Assembly: GCA_022702545.1 (NCBI GenBank)
Contig: JAHRBC010000006.1
Coordinates: 1,488,001 to 1,552,000, forward strand
Reading direction: 5' to 3'
Source: Phycomyces nitens
Taxonomy: Eukaryota > Mucoromycota > Mucoromycetes > Mucorales > Phycomycetaceae
DNA length: 64,000 nucleotides
Positions 59,370 to 64,000 of the stretch are shown in pieces (positions within the stretch are counted from its first letter, which is position 1; each line of letters opens with the position of its first letter). The position numbers and the translations under genes are program-made. The notes under the pieces were generated by a model that saw nothing but the letters and a program-made list of their open reading frames with translations, had not been told where the DNA came from and searched no databases.

Positions 59370-62160
59370 TGAACAATTGCAAAAACACAGAGAAAGAGGA
59401 AGATGAGGACAAGCACAAGACACTACAGAAATCGGTTGGTTTTTATTCATGGCTGATATGATCTGACCTATTAGCAGATCCCCCAATTCAACCTGATAAG
59501 CTTTTCCTCATTCTTTTTTTTTTGACGGCGATTGTAATCTAGAGCCATTTGATTGGCTGTACCTATACAGGGTTTTTATTTTTATTTTATTTTTTGCAAA
59601 AAGCAATAAGCTTTTTTTAAGCTCTGTCATCAGGTGCAAATGAAAATTATTTCACATTGGCTCTATTCTTCAATGACAATAGGTCGGCAGATTCTTGACC
59701 CCCCAAAGCTATACATTTCGTGTAGCCGTCTAATGATCAATAGGACACTCTGGGCACCATGAGCTGGCAACCTCATACTATTACTGTTATTAAAAGTAGT
59801 ATGTTGACCATCCTAGAAATACCCTTCACATTCCTCCCCCTTTTTTTTAAATTTCTATTATTATTATTATTATTATTTGTCAAAGACTCCTTCAGCTGCC
59901 TTGGGGCAACTGTCCAAATATGCCTGACCCCATGCCAATGTCCATTATGTCCCCAATATTCTCAATTGGACTCTAGTCAAACCTTTTGATGCTTATCCAA
60001 GGGCTTTTGGTCGTATTTATATGTGGAGTACCATCTTTTAGGAATTGATACCTGACAAGCTCATTCATTTTATGGTGTGTCTTGTAATGACTTGAACTGG
60101 TCTTGCAACACTTTTCTATATTGATCTGAGCCCAATACCATTACTGACCCTTCATAAACTGTTTGTCCAAGGCAGTGAAAATGGTACTCTTTTTGTTTCT
60201 TCTTCTTCTTCTTCTTCATCCTGGCCGTCTTTCATTTTTTAAATTCATTTCCGGTTGAAGCCATTTGAAATGTGTGGCCAAATTGGCCTGAATCAAGAAA
60301 GGCTTGGCTAATGTAACACATAAACTGTAGTCGAGACTGCACATGGCTCGACCAGCAGTGTTTTCTGAGGCAACCATTCAGACTATAATCATGTCTAAAC
60401 TGCCAATCTCTTTTAGACATTTTTCTTTTTTTGCAATTGTTGCTTGCTGCCAAAAAAGTGACAAGCTCTGTAGTGCACCACACTGCTTTTCTGCAGTTTT
60501 GGGTCTTGGATACTTTATTCTTTGTACTAAGCTATTTCTTGATCACTATTGGGACGTATGTGAATTTCACAAAATGATAATATGGAAATTCACAACAATA
60601 AAAAATCACCTTTATTTATTAATAGAGTACGCAGTGTTACTTTGGAATAATTGTTAATTTTATTTGCCTTTATGTTTACAAACGATCGAGAGAATGAAAA
60701 TAATGTGTAAATAATATGAGCATGTCAAACAGCATTGTCGCTGATTAGAAATCCGCATTATTTACAAGAAATGAATCCGCATTACGCACTGGGTTCATGT
60801 GTATTATTCTGATACTAAAATTAAATGACTGGGATGAATTATTGACTGTTTGCACCTTGATATATATATAAAAAAAGATTCAACAGAACTATAGAGACCT
60901 TTGGTCACCTTGTCCAAACCACCTATTGATCACTCGGAAGGCTGACATTAGTCTATACAGACAATGCATGGTATCCTAAACCGTTGGTACCACCCATCAC
61001 TTGCCCTTTTTTTCTTTTCTTAATTGACCTGATAGCAGTGATTTAGATCAAATATTACAGCTATAAATAATAATACCTGTTTTGTCAAGGTATAAAGTAT
61101 TGATTGATATCCACAAGGTAGGAAAGATGCTTATTCATTCTTTATTTTTTAAGAAAACACACACACACACATATTTTACCCTTTTTGCCGTTATTCCTTT
61201 ACATGAATCTACTACTCTGGTACATTTTTTCCTACTCTTTGGATGTGCTTGTTTAGTTTATAAAGCTATATAAAATCAAGCTAAACAACGTCCATTGACA
61301 CTTATCCAAATTACGCGATCCAGACCTAGATCCAATACCGCCAGTTCACGCCAATCTCCATGCTGTCATGGTAATACCAAGACTAAAAAAAGTTTAATCT
61401 ATAGAACCACACGGATTTACATGTTGGATCCAACCCACATTCAGTTTCCAACAGCTGTCTAGTACCAAGAAATAACAGGTCGCACCACCATCAGCACTGC
61501 CATGTCAAATACTCTGCTGACTAAACTGCCTAAACAGCATTGGTCCCAAGAACCCAAACTTTTGAGCTATTGATCGTCTTGCCAGCATTATCCCCCTCAA
61601 AAAAAACGACGTTTTTCTTGCATTTATCTTTTGTAAACCAACCAATCGCCAAATAAGAATTGACTGGTCAATCTTGGGAATGAGTATTGAGCGATTGGAC
61701 CATGGCGTGTCAAGTACGAACAAGTAAGTAAACAAGGTTTTGGATTCGTGGCCGTCCATACAACGTGGCCCACGGTCAATTTTGCGATTTCACATGAAAA
61801 TACATCCCCCAAATATCGACCAGTTCTGGGCAAATGCACTACCAGCATTGACAAACGTTTGACAATAAAAGCCAATGTGTCTAGGTTGTATTAAGATGTA
61901 GAATATCATATGATCAAGCTCTTTTTCACTAGATAATTTACTCTGCAAAACGAATATACTATACAATGTGAATACCGATGTATATATATATATATAGATA
62001 TATGATAAGAATACGAGTAAACCAAGACCAAGATGTTCTTCTTGACTTTTTTAAATTTAAAATAATAATAATAATACTAATTATTTATTTATTGGATTAC
62101 AAAGGGCCTATATCGCAGTATCAAGATTTGATCTTTATTATTGTGAGAATAAGCTTACTA
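59370..62160. other. No gene seen
   Basis: AT-rich intergenic stretch with short microsatellites (ttcttc near 60198, acacac near 61159). No frame with a motif. Confidence 0.5.
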
Positions 62161-62163
62161 AAT

Positions 62164-62379
62164 ATGAATTCCAAGGATATGTTCCAGGACAATCAGGCTT
62201 CACATCTGCCATTTAATCCGGTCGTGCCATCAAGCAAGCAAATATGGACAGTGCACAGCCCAATAGAAGCACAAGAGTTTCTATTGACAAGAACAAGGCC
62301 AAACACAGGGGGGGAGGACAATGCTTATTGTTACTACTATTTAAAATGGGATGACGAGAATGTGGTTGTGGGAAAATAG
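62164..62379 (+). CDS. Possible small ORF, 71 residues
   Basis: Starts MNSKDMFQDNQASHLPF and ends KWDDENVVVGK, with less biased composition than its AT-rich surroundings. No motif and no neighbour that would explain it. It could be part of a spliced gene or a chance frame. Confidence 0.2.
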   Translation: MNSKDMFQDNQASHLPFNPVVPSSKQIWTVHSPIEAQEFLLTRTRPNTGGEDNAYCYYYLKWDDENVVVGK

Positions 62380-62900
62380 GGAGGGAGGGGGGAGGGGGGA
62401 ATGGGTACAAAGATGAAGAAGTGAAATATACTTGGATTGTGAAAACCAAGCCAAATGCAATTGAAAGATGTATTGAATAAACTTGTTGGAGATTTCAACA
62501 GCAAGCGACAAAGATGGTCCTAGACGACAAGAAGAGGCCTGTATTATCTTGCTTGTTTTCCAATAAAACAATTGTTTGTAGCACTGTTTGATCGTATTAC
62601 TTTGTGGCACCCAAAAATCAAGATACACTCTGTCTATCAATCTTGAGATATATATATAAATATAAACATATATATATCAAAGGGTCCAGTCCAAATGAAC
62701 CGAATTGCTCAATCATCTTCCTCCACAAACCATACAGATGTGAGGATGATATATATATATATATATATATATTCATTACTGATAACAACAGCCTTTATGT
62801 TTTGCATGTTTGTATACATTGGCTGTGCATGTGGTGCTTTTTTATACTTTTACCCCCAAAGATGTGTGTATGGTATGAAAAGTAATGTACGAGAGTTTAT

Positions 62901-64000
62901 CTAATGGCGTTGGGTAATAAGAAAATCCGTGGACTTTTTGCCTGTCACTTGGAGGAACTGAGGTGTGCAGCTGTACCAGTGAGTGTCTATAGAGAAAAAA
63001 TAAAGAGGGTCAGGGTATCCCAACTTTGCAACCTTGCTCTTTCTTACCAAAACTCTCTTCAGGGTCACATGAGCACTTTTCTGCTGCAAGCCAGGCTGGC
63101 TCACGGGGGCATTGGCGGTAAGGATTGTGAAAGTACCCAATATCATAAAACCAATGCACTTCTGACTTCTTTAGCATCAAGGCAGCAGCAATACTGTGGA
63201 CCGGAGCATCTCCCCATCTACAGCACATCCTTTAATACCCTTTCTTTCTTTCTTTTTTGTTTTGTCAATGGCCAAACTTATCGTACCTCTCGTAAAAGAA
63301 CCCGCCGGCTTTGTCAAGGGCTTGGAAGTAATCCATGTATGCCTTTGAATTGAGCCACTTTATAGACCCAATCTCAAAGTTACTCCAAAAATGACACAGG
63401 TTGTAAGACTCTCCGCCATCATCACTAATCCATTCCATTAGACTGTCTGGGCTGTCCTTGGGCACAATATGCTCGGGATGGTCGGCCATAAAGCTCTTTA
63501 CGGTTGACCAGAGAGTAGGAATTGTTTCGGCGTACTCCTTGATCGACAGTGTCCAGCCTGTGATTCATTAGCGCCGCGAATTTTGCGCCAAGAGTTCTTA
63601 CCATATTTGAGATCTCTTTCTCTCATCACTTGGAACGGGTCATAATCAACGTCGCAATAAAACTTGACATTTGGCTCCACTCGCCTTTAATATATACCCC
63701 ATACCCATTAGCCCACCAATCTTCCCAAACACAACCACAAACACAAACATAAACACGTACCAGTAGTAATCATATTTTGCCAGTAAAGGATGACGGAAAA
63801 AGAATCCACTCTGGAAGCGACACATGTGGCGATAAGACTCGCTTCCACCATAGATAATGTCCCTGCTTGCCATGTCTTCTCTTGCCAATCGAGCCTTTTC
63901 TTGGTCCACCCAGTCTGGATAACCCCAGGACTCCTGGTCAAGTATACCATAAAATGTCTCTCCAGACACCAGGCCAGTCGTCCATTGTTTGAATTGATCG
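62901..64000 (-). CDS. KRE2/MNT1-type alpha-1,2-mannosyltransferase (GT15), 3' part
   Basis: Five exons are visible on the minus strand: from beyond 64000 to 63761, then 63602-63684, 63287-63557, 63048-63217 and 62901-62986, all joined in frame; the 5' end lies outside the window. Signature blocks of the GT15 family are [50 protein letters not shown] and [20 protein letters not shown], then the Cys-containing C-terminus. These Golgi type II membrane enzymes transfer mannose from GDP-mannose to O- or N-linked glycans of secreted proteins. The missing N-terminus should hold the membrane anchor and stem. The catalytic-domain sequence shows no defect. Confidence 0.93.

Overview
This is a eukaryotic, AT-rich window with short introns, and the gene content points to a filamentous fungus of the Mucoromycota (Mucorales type). 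The evidence is eIF3 subunit L, a GT15-type mannosyltransferase, a Kre9/Knh1-like GPI-anchored wall protein, a Delta-12-type fatty acid desaturase and a SIN/MEN-type kinase, all in intron-split genes with GT-AG and some GC-AG introns, embedded in a dense field of decayed transposons. The species cannot be named from the sequence alone; a Phycomyces-like genome would fit the composition and repeat load.

Layout. 1-5.9 kb is copy 1 of a large dispersed repeat, running in from outside the window. 6-9.2 kb is a graveyard: a LINE reverse transcriptase fragment, an LTR-like repeat, and a broken host-type gene split by a solo LTR with a 5-bp target duplication. 11.3-19.9 kb is the main gene cluster: a GPI-anchored surface protein (+), then three genes on the minus strand (a CH-kinase-C1 protein, eIF3L, and a twin-CX9C mitochondrial protein). 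20.6 kb holds a 148-bp MITE and 20.9-25.6 kb repeat copy 2. 26-33 kb is mostly LTR fragments and unrecognised decayed sequence. 33.4-38.1 kb holds a truncated MULE transposase, a second MITE copy and an OTU-type cysteine protease gene. 38.8-44.6 kb is repeat copy 3, directly abutting an older inverted copy (44.6-46.5 kb). 47.2-50.9 kb contains a dead Tc1/mariner transposase and a separate transposon protein ending next to a MITE-like terminus. After a 4.8-kb gene desert come the desaturase (55.8-57.1 kb), a small hypothetical gene (59 kb) and, at the right edge, the 3' part of a KRE2/MNT1 mannosyltransferase.

How the genes relate. The surface protein, the mannosyltransferase and the desaturase belong to cell-wall, secretory-glycosylation and membrane-lipid biology, but nothing suggests a cluster; they are ordinary scattered housekeeping genes. 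The novel object is the 4.7-kb dispersed element: no recognised transposase, a TATA-led micro-ORF on its minus strand, a GC-rich minisatellite, an array of exact 148-bp units (7, 5 and 4 units in three copies, same period in a diverged fourth), each looking like a mini-exon plus mini-intron, two T/G-only tracts and a 270-bp imperfect palindrome.

Exon coordinates below were derived by eye from splice signals, reading-frame continuity and remembered family motifs; no alignment or database search was run.
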